A stretch of 64,000 nt of DNA from VYFG01 sp965203365 (GCA_965203365.1 OZ241878.1:2666001-2730000), one strand, 5' to 3'. Counted from the first letter of the stretch, positions 44,278-53,376 are shown. The notes: generated by a model not told the origin, from the letters alone. Made by a program: numbers and translations.

Positions 44278-45179
44278 CCGATTCCGCCAGCCCGACAGGG
44301 TCTACTGACACGGTTCCCCCTCCGTCCCGACGCAACGAGAGTCGATTCTCGATCGCCTGGCGGGAACTGAAGAAGGCCCCCCTCAGCGCACAGATTGGCC
44401 TGTTCATCATTGTGACGTATGTGTTCGTGGCCATCTTTGCCCCTTGGATTGCCCCCTATGGCGAGTCCGAGATTATCGGCCCGCAGTTCGACTTGGCGGA
44501 AAATGCTCCGCCTTTCGGGACCGATCATCTGGGGCGTGACATGTTCACTCGCCTGATCTACGGGGCGCGAAACACGGTCGGCATTGCGCTGATCACGACC
44601 TTGTTCGCCTTCGTGCTGGGCGGCACTTGTGGCATTCTGGCCGCGACACTGGGCGGTTGGATGGACCAGCTCTTCAGCCGGGCCGTCGATGTCCTGATGG
44701 CCATTCCGGCCCTGATCTTCGCGATGTTGCTGTTGACCATTTTCGGCACCTCGGTGATCAACCTGATCCTCATCATCGGGTTTCTGGACGCCACCCGGGT
44801 CTTTCGCATCGCCCGGGCGGTCAGTCTCAATGTGGTGGTGATGGATTTCATCGAATCGGCGCGGCTGCGCGGAGAAGGTCTGGCCTGGATTACCCTGCGG
44901 GAAATTCTGCCTAACATTCTGCCGCCGCTGGTGGCCGAATTTGGCCTGCGGTTCTGCTTCGTCTTCCTCACGATCAGTGCCCTCAGCTTTCTGGGCCTGG
45001 GCATTCAGCCGCCCACGGCCGATTGGGGATCCATGGTGCGCGATACCTCCACCCTGATCACCTATGGGGAACTGGTCCCCTTGCTGCCGGCGGCCGCCAT
45101 CGCCATTCTCACCATTGGCGTCAACTTTGTGGTGGACTGGTTCTTGCACAAGACCAGTGGACTCAAGGATGACCATTAG
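44274..45179 (+). CDS. peptide-type ABC transporter, permease (DppC/OppC-like)
   Basis: A 301-residue inner-membrane permease. The N-terminal helix IGLFIIVTYVFVAIFAPWIA, the DppC hallmark FGTDHLGRDMFTRLIYGARN, and the EAA loop IESARLRGEGLAWITLREIL with PNILPPLVAEFGLRF are present; FLGLGIQPPTADWGSMVRD follows as usual. It begins inside the DppB-like stop codon (ATGA overlap) and precedes the ATPase gene by 21 bp. Confidence 0.92.
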   Translation: MTDSASPTGSTDTVPPPSRRNESRFSIAWRELKKAPLSAQIGLFIIVTYVFVAIFAPWIAPYGESEIIGPQFDLAENAPPFGTDHLGRDMFTRLIYGARNTVGIALITTLFAFVLGGTCGILAATLGGWMDQLFSRAVDVLMAIPALIFAMLLLTIFGTSVINLILIIGFLDATRVFRIARAVSLNVVVMDFIESARLRGEGLAWITLREILPNILPPLVAEFGLRFCFVFLTISALSFLGLGIQPPTADWGSMVRDTSTLITYGELVPLLPAAAIAILTIGVNFVVDWFLHKTSGLKDDH

Positions 45180-45200
45180 TCGCTAACGAGGAAGCACTCC

Positions 45201-46856
45201 ATGAGCCCCCGTCAGGACAACGTATTGCTGGAAATGAAAGGCCTCATGATCGAGGGGTTCAGCGACGAGCAATGGCATCCGATTGTCAAGGGGGTAGACG
45301 TGACCCTCCATCGCGGCGAGATTCTTGGCTTGATTGGGGAGTCTGGGGCCGGCAAGTCCACGGTCGGTATCGCCGCCATGGGGTATGCCAAGCCAGGTTG
45401 TCGCATCCATGGGGGGAGCATTTGTTTTGACGGCATGGAACTGACCACCCTGCCTGAAGCGGAACGACGCAAGCTGCGAGGGTCACGCATTGCCTATGTG
45501 GCGCAAAGTGCGGCGGCATCCTTCAACCCAGCGCACAAGCTCATTGATCAGTTTGCCGAGACGGTCACCGAACATGGCAAGGGTACCCGGGGGCAGGCCT
45601 ATGCCGATGCCTGTGAGTTGTACGCCCGTATCCGGATGCCGGATCCCGATCAGATCGGCTTTCGCTATCCGCATCAGGTATCCGGTGGTCAGCTCCAACG
45701 GGCGATGACTGCCATGGCCCTTGCCTGCCGGCCCGACCTGATCATCTTCGATGAGCCCACCACCGCGCTGGATGTGACGACCCAGATCGAGGTTCTGGTG
45801 ACGATTCGGGACATCGTGGAGCAGTTCAACACGGCCGCCATCTACATTACGCACGATCTGGCGGTGGTGGCCCAGATGGCCGACCGCATCAAGGTGTTGC
45901 GCTTTGGGGAGACGGTGGAGGATGCCGAGACGCGAACCATGTTGTCCGACCCCCAGGAGGACTATACCAAATCGCTCTGGGCGGTGCGTTCCTTCCGCAA
46001 AAGCGAAGTGGCCCCACCCCCGGAAAAGACCCCATTGGTCCAGGTAGACAATGTCACCGCCACCTATGCTCAGGGGTTGGTGGCAGTGCTGCGCCGGGTG
46101 AATTTCGACATCCACCGCGGACACACCGTGGCGGTGGTGGGCGAGTCGGGGAGTGGCAAAAGTACGACCGCCCGGGTGATCACGGGACTCCTGCCACCCC
46201 AGGAAGGTCGGATTTGTTTCGATGGGCAGGAATTGCCACGGGATTATCACCGTCGCACCAAGGACCAGTTGCGTCAGGTGCAGATGATCTACCAGATGGC
46301 GGATACGGCCGTGAATCCCCGACACCGGATCCGGGACATTGTCGGTCGGCCACTGTCGTTCTATCTCGGGATGCAGGGAGATGAAAAGGAACGATACCTC
46401 CGAGAATTGATGGAGATGATCGAGATGAATCCGGACCAGTTTCTTGACCGCCTGCCGAGCGAGTTGTCGGGGGGGCAGAAACAGCGCATCTGCATTGCCC
46501 GGGCCTTGGCGGCGAAGCCGTCCTTTGTTATCTGCGATGAAGTGACCTCCGCACTGGACCAGTTGGTGGCGGAAGGCATCCTGAGGTTGCTGGATGAGCT
46601 GCAGCAGGAACTCAATCTGGCCTACATGTTCATCACCCATGATCTGGCCACGGTCCGGGCGATTGCGGACGAAGTGATCGTCATGTTGCAAGGCGAGATC
46701 GTGGAACAAGGACCCAAGGACCAGATCTTTGCCCCCCCCCATCATGAGTACACCGAACTCCTGCTGTCGTCGGTACCGGAAATGGACCCGGACTGGATGG
46801 ATCGGGTGGTCGCTAAACGGCGTGAAACAGGGGGGATGCAGGCGGCGGGAAACTGA
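45201..46856 (+). CDS. peptide-type ABC transporter, fused double ATP-binding protein (DppD-DppF)
   Basis: A 551-residue protein carrying two complete ABC ATPases in one chain. First half: Walker A GLIGESGAGKSTVG, signature VSGGQLQRAMTAMAL, Walker B LIIFDEPTTALDVT. Second half: Walker A GESGSGKSTTARVI, signature LSGGQKQRICIARAL, Walker B-like FVICDEVTSALD, H-loop MFITHDLATV. Separate DppD and DppF genes are more common; the fusion is known in related transporters. It completes the operon; the next gene starts 15 to 99 bp later depending on start choice. Confidence 0.92.
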   Translation: MSPRQDNVLLEMKGLMIEGFSDEQWHPIVKGVDVTLHRGEILGLIGESGAGKSTVGIAAMGYAKPGCRIHGGSICFDGMELTTLPEAERRKLRGSRIAYVAQSAAASFNPAHKLIDQFAETVTEHGKGTRGQAYADACELYARIRMPDPDQIGFRYPHQVSGGQLQRAMTAMALACRPDLIIFDEPTTALDVTTQIEVLVTIRDIVEQFNTAAIYITHDLAVVAQMADRIKVLRFGETVEDAETRTMLSDPQEDYTKSLWAVRSFRKSEVAPPPEKTPLVQVDNVTATYAQGLVAVLRRVNFDIHRGHTVAVVGESGSGKSTTARVITGLLPPQEGRICFDGQELPRDYHRRTKDQLRQVQMIYQMADTAVNPRHRIRDIVGRPLSFYLGMQGDEKERYLRELMEMIEMNPDQFLDRLPSELSGGQKQRICIARALAAKPSFVICDEVTSALDQLVAEGILRLLDELQQELNLAYMFITHDLATVRAIADEVIVMLQGEIVEQGPKDQIFAPPHHEYTELLLSSVPEMDPDWMDRVVAKRRETGGMQAAGN

Positions 46857-46955
46857 CCATTTTCGATCCGGATGTTAATTGGAACAACAGAAAAGGCGAT
46901 TGATGGCCTGCCTGAGGTGGCATGTGCGGTTCCGTTGAAGCGGCCAGAAATCGAA

Positions 46956-47603
46956 ATGGCTGGGTTTATACGATCTTCCAGGTGGCGTAGACTGTTCCTG
47001 ATAGGGGGGCTGGCCGTTTTCGGCTGGGGACCCCATTCATTTGCGCAGCAATCCAGCAGGAGCCTCGGAGACCTGCAAAATTGCCGTGATTTCGAACGGC
47101 CTGATATCCAAGACCATCTCACTCGTGAGGAGAAAATCGAGTTGTGGGACAGGCATCTCATGGATTCTCTGGCGCAATGGACGCCGTGCGAAGCGACCGA
47201 CTCCAGCCGTCATGCCGCAAGCCGCGGTGGCGGTCTCAAGGGTGCTGAACCGGCCCGTGCGACGGGAGCACGGGGGTCCGGCACCGACGATGATGCGACA
47301 GCTGAATCTTCCCAGATGTCAGGGGAACGCACCGCCGATGCCAGCCGGGATCCCGAGGGATCCGAGACGGTCTCACGGCCGGAAGACAGAGTATCCGAAA
47401 AGAAAACAAGGGAGGTCTCTGAAGTGGTCATGGCGACCAATGGGGCCGCCATGGAAGACATTCCGCTGACGAGCCAAGACATCTTTGCGGAAAAGGTCAG
47501 AAAACTGGCCGAAGCGGAAACCGATCCGGTGAAAAAAGACAGGCTGTGGCAGAAATATCGTGAACTCCAAGGCCGGCAAACGACGCCGTCATCGGATAAA
47601 TAA
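46956..47603 (+). CDS. exported protein of unknown function, first gene of the proton-channel/vWA cluster
   Basis: Not recognised. From ATG 46956 the protein has 215 residues: a signal peptide (SSRWRRLFLIGGLAVFGWGP, then HSFAQ with likely cleavage before QSSR), a short ordered part with two cysteines (LQNCRDFERPDIQDHLTREE and WTPCEATDS), a long low-complexity polar middle, and a helical C-terminus (DIFAEKVRKLAEAETDPVKK). An upstream ATG at 46872 would put 28 polar residues before the signal, which is why 46956 is preferred. Linked by position and strand to the following seven genes, 15 bp before the lipoprotein. Confidence 0.6.
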   Translation: MAGFIRSSRWRRLFLIGGLAVFGWGPHSFAQQSSRSLGDLQNCRDFERPDIQDHLTREEKIELWDRHLMDSLAQWTPCEATDSSRHAASRGGGLKGAEPARATGARGSGTDDDATAESSQMSGERTADASRDPEGSETVSRPEDRVSEKKTREVSEVVMATNGAAMEDIPLTSQDIFAEKVRKLAEAETDPVKKDRLWQKYRELQGRQTTPSSDK

Positions 47604-47618
47604 TTGACAGGGGAGACG

Positions 47619-48887
47619 ATGATGAAACACCCCATCAAGACCATGGGGGTCCTTGTGGTCTTCATCAGAACCATGATCATGGCCGCCTTGATTGGATTGG
47701 CTGGCTGTTTCAGCACCATGCACAATCCGTCCAGCCAAGGGGGTTTGAGCGCATCGGTGGGCCCGGTTTCCTCAATACAGCGGCAGGCCGCGACCAGACG
47801 ACCCGACGTTGCGAGGGGTATCCGTGCGCTGATGCTGGAAGTCGCGGTCATGACGTTTGACCCGAATATCCCGACAGATCCCCTGGAGCTGGAAAAATTC
47901 GGCATCTGGCCGGAATTGAGGCGTACGGAATCCACCCGGTTTGCCCTGGCACTCAAATCCAGTCTGCAGGATACCGGCGCGTTCGGACGTGTGCATGTCG
48001 TGCCCAGCGTTCAAGTCACGGCCGACCTGTACATTTCCGGCACGATCTTGAAATCCAACGGAGAAGATGTCGAAATCAAAGTGGTCTGCCAGGACATATC
48101 GGATCGAAAATGGTGTGACAAGAAATTCAGCCATCGCGTCCACGAAGAATTCTACCGGGACCAACGCAATCGGGGTCAGGATGCTTACGCCCCGGTTTTT
48201 GACGCCGCTGCGCAATACATCGTCAGCCAACTCAAGCGACGCAAGTTATCGGAATTGGCCGCCCTGCCGATGGTCAAGGAAATGCGTTTTGGCCGCAGCC
48301 TTTCGGCCGAGACGTTTGATGGGTATCTGGTGCGTCGGGACAATCGTATTCAGCTGACGTCCTTGCCAGCGGACAACGACCCGATGCTGAGGCGAATTCG
48401 TGCCATGCGGATACAGGATCAACTGTTCGTGGACCGGCTACAAGGCCATTATGAAATTTTCAACGAAAAGGTGGATGAGAGCTATCGGGCTTGGCAACAG
48501 CAAAGCCTTCAGGATGTGAAGGTCTATCGAAAGTTGCGCAGAAAGGCTGGCCTGCAGAAATTTTTCGGCTCCGTGTTGATTGGTCTGTCAATTGCGGCAG
48601 CCGCCAACTCCGATTCCCCGAACACGGCCGTGGCGGCGACGGCAGGAGCTCTCGGTGGCGTGCTGGCGCTCCAATCCGGGTTTCAGAACAGCAATGAGGC
48701 CAAGGTGCATCGCGATGCCATCAATGAACTGGGCCGGACGATCGATTTCAATATGTCCCCGCATGTCATCCGTTTTGAAAATGAGACCCGACGCTTGGTG
48801 GGTAATGTGGAAGAGCAATACCAGCAGTGGATTGCTGTATTGAGGGAGATCTTTGATCTGGAGAAAACACCGCCAATCCAGCTGTAA
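47619..48887 (+). CDS. predicted lipoprotein with glycine-rich membrane-like segment
   Basis: A 422-residue protein with lipoprotein signal ending in LIGLAGC (lipidated Cys at about residue 30). The mature N-terminal domain (LEVAVMTFDPNIPTDPLELE, RRTESTRFALALKSSLQDTG, RVHVVPSVQVTADLYISGTI) has the alternating pattern of CsgG/LpoB-like anticodon-binding-fold lipoproteins, which is only a resemblance. The C-terminal part has a small-residue segment (GSVLIGLSIAAAANS, then VAATAGALGGVLALQSG) that could lie in a membrane. ATG 47619 or 47622 with GGGGAG ahead. It overlaps the next gene by 35 bp. Confidence 0.6.
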   Translation: MMKHPIKTMGVLVVFIRTMIMAALIGLAGCFSTMHNPSSQGGLSASVGPVSSIQRQAATRRPDVARGIRALMLEVAVMTFDPNIPTDPLELEKFGIWPELRRTESTRFALALKSSLQDTGAFGRVHVVPSVQVTADLYISGTILKSNGEDVEIKVVCQDISDRKWCDKKFSHRVHEEFYRDQRNRGQDAYAPVFDAAAQYIVSQLKRRKLSELAALPMVKEMRFGRSLSAETFDGYLVRRDNRIQLTSLPADNDPMLRRIRAMRIQDQLFVDRLQGHYEIFNEKVDESYRAWQQQSLQDVKVYRKLRRKAGLQKFFGSVLIGLSIAAAANSDSPNTAVAATAGALGGVLALQSGFQNSNEAKVHRDAINELGRTIDFNMSPHVIRFENETRRLVGNVEEQYQQWIAVLREIFDLEKTPPIQL

Positions 48888-50397
48888 CGGTACTGTCTCG
48901 TACAGAGTGTGCCAGACCGCCAAGGTATCTGGACAACGCTGGCGCTGGCAGAAGACCGGACTGTCGATAGCTGGCATCCTGTTGTTTTTCGCGGTCCACG
49001 CCGTTTCGGGCCATCTCCCCAGCAGGGAGCCGGTTTCCCTCCAGGCTTCGGACACACCCGGGCAACGTCCGGGGGATTTTTCATACCGTCCTGAGGGCAG
49101 GATGGTGACAGATTCCAGCCCCGCGAGCGACTTCATCTGGGACCGTCTGGCGCAAGCATCGGTTCACAACGAACGGCGAGCAGCCTTTCTGGAGACGTTT
49201 CGCGAGCACCAACAGAACACGAAGCCCATGGTGGAAGAACTGGGTCTTGAACGCTGGGCCCAGACAGCGCTCCGCCACCTGGAAGAACTCGAACGGAACG
49301 CCGTTGATCATTTTTCCCGGGGACATTACGCCGAAGCGATTGTCCTGTTGGAGGATTTTCGTGCATTAGCCCACACACTGGTGACCGAGCGCAAGACCCG
49401 GTTGGCCGGCGAAATCAGGGCAGCGAAGACCGCCTTTGAGGCAAGCCAGGCGGAGCGGGCGGGCCGACATATCCGTCACGGGCTTGTCCTGGATCCCGAC
49501 AATCCTGTTTTGGGGTCGCTCCAGCGCAGGGTCCAGGTGCTGGGTCAGGTGGATGCCCTGCTGGAGCAGGCCCGCATGGCGCGTATAGGCAATCGACTGC
49601 CGGAAGAGATTGAACGACTCCGAAAAGTCATTGAGCTGGATCCCGCTCGCAAATCAATTCGACTGCGTATCAGGGAACTGGAAGAAACCCTGAAGAAAAA
49701 AGTGGTGGCCGACGCCCTTCACAAAGCACATGTCGCTCTTGATTCAGGCCATCTGGCAGAAGCCAAGAAAAGATTGTCGGACGCAAAACGGATGGCTCCA
49801 CCAGGACAGGATTTTTCGTCCCTGCAGCGAAGAATCGATGACATCGAAGTGGAGCATGCCTACCACCACCAACTGTCCATGGCATCGTCGGCTGTCGAAC
49901 GGGACGATTGGAAAGCCGCTGCCGAACATTATACCGCCGCCCTTCAATCCATGCCGCATGACCAGGCAGCGGCCGAGGGACTGTCGACAGCCAACAGGGT
50001 CATCGTGGCCTTGGACCGAATGATGACTACCCTGGCGTGGGAAGCCCGACTTTCCACACCACAAGGAAACCAGGGGGCAACCGAAGCATTGCGTATGGCG
50101 ACACCCTACCTGCCCCACAGTGCCCGTTTGCAGGCACTTCATGACGAACTCACCCGGAAAATTTGGCTGTATCAGCAGGAGGTTGAAGTCACGGTGATAT
50201 CAGACAAGCAGACCCATGTGGTGGTAAGAGGTGTGGGCCTTGTTGGCCGGACCTTGCGGTACACCATCAGTCTGAAGCCAGGAAATTATCGGTTCGAAGG
50301 TTCCCGGGAAAACTACAAGTCCGTCATTATCCCGGTGTCCATTGAGCCGAACAGTTCGCCGGTCGTGATAGAGGTTGTCTGCAATGAACCAGTTTGA
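48853..50397 (+). CDS. membrane-anchored TPR-like protein with C-terminal PEGA-like domain
   Basis: A 514-residue protein. One membrane helix at about residues 36-53 (GLSIAGILLFFAVHAVSG) is followed by a long helical region with tetratricopeptide-like periodicity (DHFSRGHYAEAIVLLEDFRA; ADALHKAHVALDSGHLAEAK; VERDDWKAAAEHYTAALQSM) and a beta-rich end, ISLKPGNYRFEGSRENYKSV, like a PEGA domain. The likely start is TTG 48853, overlapping the lipoprotein gene by 35 bp; GTG 48907 is an alternative. The periplasmic TPR/PEGA part suggests scaffolding. Overlaps the next gene by 14 bp. Confidence 0.65.
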   Translation: MIWRKHRQSSCNGTVSYRVCQTAKVSGQRWRWQKTGLSIAGILLFFAVHAVSGHLPSREPVSLQASDTPGQRPGDFSYRPEGRMVTDSSPASDFIWDRLAQASVHNERRAAFLETFREHQQNTKPMVEELGLERWAQTALRHLEELERNAVDHFSRGHYAEAIVLLEDFRALAHTLVTERKTRLAGEIRAAKTAFEASQAERAGRHIRHGLVLDPDNPVLGSLQRRVQVLGQVDALLEQARMARIGNRLPEEIERLRKVIELDPARKSIRLRIRELEETLKKKVVADALHKAHVALDSGHLAEAKKRLSDAKRMAPPGQDFSSLQRRIDDIEVEHAYHHQLSMASSAVERDDWKAAAEHYTAALQSMPHDQAAAEGLSTANRVIVALDRMMTTLAWEARLSTPQGNQGATEALRMATPYLPHSARLQALHDELTRKIWLYQQEVEVTVISDKQTHVVVRGVGLVGRTLRYTISLKPGNYRFEGSRENYKSVIIPVSIEPNSSPVVIEVVCNEPV

Positions 50398-52390
50398 GCA
50401 CCGGATATCCCAGGCAGAGAGCCGATACTTTCTCAAGTCGCTCTATATTTTCGTGACATGCGCCCTGGTCATTGGGGCAGCGTTTGGTACATTCATCTAC
50501 TTACGCGGCGTCACCGTTGAGGTACTGCCCGCAGCGGCGAGAGAACAAGCCGGCTATGCCATCACTGAAGGTTGGGGTTGGTTTATATCCAACAGAGCAC
50601 TGTTGCTGAGCGAAGAAGCCATCGCGGAAGTTTCCTCCCCGGGATATATTTCGAGCAACGTGACACTGTCCACGGAGCAGACAACCCTGAATGTCGAACT
50701 CCAGGAAGCCCCGGGGAGGATCATCCTGACAACCCTTCCAGCGTTGCCAGACGTTCAGTGGACACTGAATCGCGATCAGATATACATTCAAGCCGGTATT
50801 GACCTTGAAATGCCACCAGGATCCCTCACTGTCGAAGTCCGCCATCCACATTTCGAGGTTCAGGACAGCGATATTGATCTGCCGGCCGGAAAGACCGTCG
50901 AAAAGCAGTTCGACCTGATGCCGGTCCTTCGTTCCTTGCAGGTCAATTCAGTACCGGAAGAGGCGAGAATCGTGTTTGATGGGACGGAAGTGGGCAGAAC
51001 GCCATTGATCCTGCCGAGTGTAACGGCCGGCGTTCACACCCTAGAATTGCATCTGGAAGGCTATCTGGCAATTCAGGACGAGATGACGGTCACCAATGCC
51101 ACCGAGAGCCTGGTCCGTGACTACCTGCTCACTGCCAAGATGGCGACAATCGAGATGGCCGTCACACCGCCGGATGGAGAATTGACTCTAAACGGCATGC
51201 AAATTGACCCGGACATTCCGCACAGCGTCACACCGGCAGTCAGCAATATTCTTCATTATCATAAGCCGGGGTACATTCCAAGCACACAGGAAGTCACCCT
51301 CACACCGGGACAACACCGGACAGTTTCATTTTCTCTCCCGGTCGAAACCGGCCGCGTGACAGTGCGCTCAATGCCCGCTGCGGATATTTTCTTGGACGGC
51401 AAGTCTCTGGGAACTACGCCACAGACATTCAACCTGCAAACCATTCCCCATACGCTGACATTGGATCGGTCCGGTTATCGACAATCTTCCGTCACCATCA
51501 CGCCCGACCCCAAGCGTCCTGTACTGGTGGATGAGACTTTGCAACTGGAGTCCAAGGCCGCACTTAACGAAGCCAAAGAGGAATTCACCAACTCGATTGG
51601 CTCGAACTTCAAACTATTCAGAATTCCCGCGTCCCGCATCCATCTTACGATGGGATCTCCCAGTCACGAGCCGGGGCAACGTGCCAATGAATTTTTGCGG
51701 GATGTGGTCTTGTCGAAGTCGTTTTACGTCGGCATCACGGAGGTGTCCAACGAACAGTTCAGTCAGTTCAGCGGTGGACCGTTGACCAACCCGACCTTGC
51801 CGAAAGTCGACGTCACCTGGCTGGAGGTCGTTCAGTTCTGCAATTGGCTCAGCAACCGGGAGAGGCTGAGACCGGTTTATCATGTTGCTCCAAATGGGAC
51901 GGTGGTTGGATATGACGCCGCAGCCAATGGATATCGTCTGTTGTCGGAGGCTGAATGGGAATGGCTGGCGAGAATGGCGAATCGTCGCAAACCGGTTCGC
52001 TTCGTGTGGGGGGACAGCCTGGATATTCCTGCCAACAGCGGAAATTTTGCCGATGAAAGTGGGCGAGGCAGTTTACCCAGAGTGATTCCGAACTATGATG
52101 ATGGGTATATTCATGCGGCACCCGTCGGTTCATTCCCGCTTGATACCGCTGGTCTGCAGGACCTGGCAGGCAATGTCAGCGAATGGGTACACGATGTCTA
52201 TGACCCCTTGCCACCGGTCCCCGGACAGGTGGAAATGGATCCGATGGGACTCCAGGCCGGTGGTGTCCATGTGGTCAAGGGTAGCAATTTCCGATCAGCC
52301 GGATTGAGCGAAATGCGCTCCACGTTTCGCGAGGGATTGTCCGAAGGACGCGATGACGTGGGATTCCGAATAGCCCGATATGTCTGGTAA
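50384..52390 (+). CDS. membrane-anchored PEGA plus SUMF1/FGE-sulfatase-like protein
   Basis: A 668-residue protein: membrane helix at 19-41 (SLYIFVTCALVIGAAFGTFI), PEGA-type beta repeats (IVFDGTEVGRTPLILPSVTA; IFLDGKSLGTTPQTFNLQTI) and a C-terminal formylglycine-generating-enzyme-like domain at about 409-668: FYVGITEVSNEQFSQFSGG, YRLLSEAEWEWLARMA, LQDLAGNVSEWVHDVYD, VKGSNFRSAGLSEMRSTFRE, DDVGFRIAR. The cysteine pair that does catalysis in true FGE enzymes is absent (one Cys in the domain), so a binding or structural role is likelier. ATG 50384 overlaps the TPR gene by 14 bp. Periplasmic topology is inferred. Confidence 0.85.
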   Translation: MNQFEHRISQAESRYFLKSLYIFVTCALVIGAAFGTFIYLRGVTVEVLPAAAREQAGYAITEGWGWFISNRALLLSEEAIAEVSSPGYISSNVTLSTEQTTLNVELQEAPGRIILTTLPALPDVQWTLNRDQIYIQAGIDLEMPPGSLTVEVRHPHFEVQDSDIDLPAGKTVEKQFDLMPVLRSLQVNSVPEEARIVFDGTEVGRTPLILPSVTAGVHTLELHLEGYLAIQDEMTVTNATESLVRDYLLTAKMATIEMAVTPPDGELTLNGMQIDPDIPHSVTPAVSNILHYHKPGYIPSTQEVTLTPGQHRTVSFSLPVETGRVTVRSMPAADIFLDGKSLGTTPQTFNLQTIPHTLTLDRSGYRQSSVTITPDPKRPVLVDETLQLESKAALNEAKEEFTNSIGSNFKLFRIPASRIHLTMGSPSHEPGQRANEFLRDVVLSKSFYVGITEVSNEQFSQFSGGPLTNPTLPKVDVTWLEVVQFCNWLSNRERLRPVYHVAPNGTVVGYDAAANGYRLLSEAEWEWLARMANRRKPVRFVWGDSLDIPANSGNFADESGRGSLPRVIPNYDDGYIHAAPVGSFPLDTAGLQDLAGNVSEWVHDVYDPLPPVPGQVEMDPMGLQAGGVHVVKGSNFRSAGLSEMRSTFREGLSEGRDDVGFRIARYVW

Positions 52391-52398
52391 CTGATGAT

Positions 52399-52569
52399 AT
52401 GACAACGTTCAATGCAAGATGTCTTTCTTTCCTGACCGCCCTGTTGATCAGCATCTTGATGATGGCGGCTCTTATTTGGACCGACAGTCAAGGCAAGTTG
52501 GCCAATGCCGAAGAGAAGCCCTATTCGGTTAGTCTTGGTGTGGCGTTGACATTGCCTGTCGACATTTAG
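52399..52569 (+). CDS. 56-residue single-pass membrane protein
   Basis: A short gene in the gap between the SUMF1-like gene and the proton-channel gene. The product starts MTTFNARCLSFLTALLISIL, continues MMAALIWTDSQGKLANAEEK and ends SVSLGVALTLPVDI. One hydrophobic helix (residues 9-27) is followed by a short polar tail ending in a beta-like segment; it could also be read as a signal peptide with a small mature part. Start 8 bp after the upstream stop, stop 12 bp before the next start. Size and position suggest an accessory subunit of the channel complex, by analogy only. No family recognised. Confidence 0.6.
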   Translation: MTTFNARCLSFLTALLISILMMAALIWTDSQGKLANAEEKPYSVSLGVALTLPVDI

Positions 52570-52581
52570 CGGAGCAGGGCA

Positions 52582-53376
52582 TTGTCCTCTGTCATTCGCA
52601 GCGTATTCGTATTGGCAATCAGCATCGTGTTGGTGCATCTTGTCTATGTGGAGTACATCTGGCCCCAAGCGGAAACTGACTTGGCACTCGCCAAAGAGCA
52701 AGGTCAATCAACCGTGCGAACTGTGGCCGTCGTTCTGAAAGATCTGGAACAGGAAGTTTGCCTGATCCTGATGCTCTGGGGTTTCTATCTGATACTTGAA
52801 AAATCGTTCCTGGTTATTCGATACCGCTACCTGTTTGAGGTGGACTTGCTTCATCCCACCGATGCAGAAGACCCGGATACCGATTCAAATGTATCGGAGC
52901 AGATGGCATCGGGACTCGATGCCCTACAACGGTTGCCAGCAACAATTCAACATACTCCACTTGTGCAAACCCTGACGACCTCGGTCCGAAGATTTGTCAT
53001 CACACGGAATGTCCAGAACACTTCCGATGCCATCGTGACTGGTGTAGAAGCACTGGCCAACCGCCTGGAATCGGAAAACTCCATGATCCGATATCTGATT
53101 TGGGCAATCCCGTCCATCGGTTTTATCGGCACCGTACGGGGCATCGGAGAAGCCCTGGTTCATGCCGATGAAGCATTGTCTGGCGACATCGTGAATATGG
53201 CAGCCAGCCTGGGGGTTGCCTTCAATTCCACATTCGTCGCCCTGATCATCAGTATATTCCTGATGTTTTTTCTGCACCAGCTCCAGCGACTGCAAGATGG
53301 CCTCGTGGTGGATACACAGGCGTATTGCGAGCGATTTCTGTTGAATCGCATCGGCAAAACAGATGAGGGCAGGTAG
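52582..53376 (+). CDS. MotA/TolQ/ExbB-family proton channel protein
   Basis: A 264-residue inner-membrane protein. Four predicted helices: 5-27, 59-80, about 168-190 and 205-232. The third and fourth form the conserved channel core: WAIPSIGFIGTVRGIGEALV (the P-xxGxxGTV-G block) and NMAASLGVAFNSTFVALIIS with the threonine that lines the proton path in ExbB/TolQ. Such proteins form pentamers around a dimer of a B-type subunit. No ExbD/TolR/MotB gene follows; instead two vWA proteins with one N-terminal helix do. Start is TTG 52582 after GGAGCAGGG. Overlaps the next gene by 14 bp. Confidence 0.85.
   Translation: MSSVIRSVFVLAISIVLVHLVYVEYIWPQAETDLALAKEQGQSTVRTVAVVLKDLEQEVCLILMLWGFYLILEKSFLVIRYRYLFEVDLLHPTDAEDPDTDSNVSEQMASGLDALQRLPATIQHTPLVQTLTTSVRRFVITRNVQNTSDAIVTGVEALANRLESENSMIRYLIWAIPSIGFIGTVRGIGEALVHADEALSGDIVNMAASLGVAFNSTFVALIISIFLMFFLHQLQRLQDGLVVDTQAYCERFLLNRIGKTDEGR

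Noticed and set aside
45483..46745. Minus-strand frame of about 420 codons over the fused ABC ATPase gene
   Set aside because: Antisense to two complete ABC domains and without similarity of its own.
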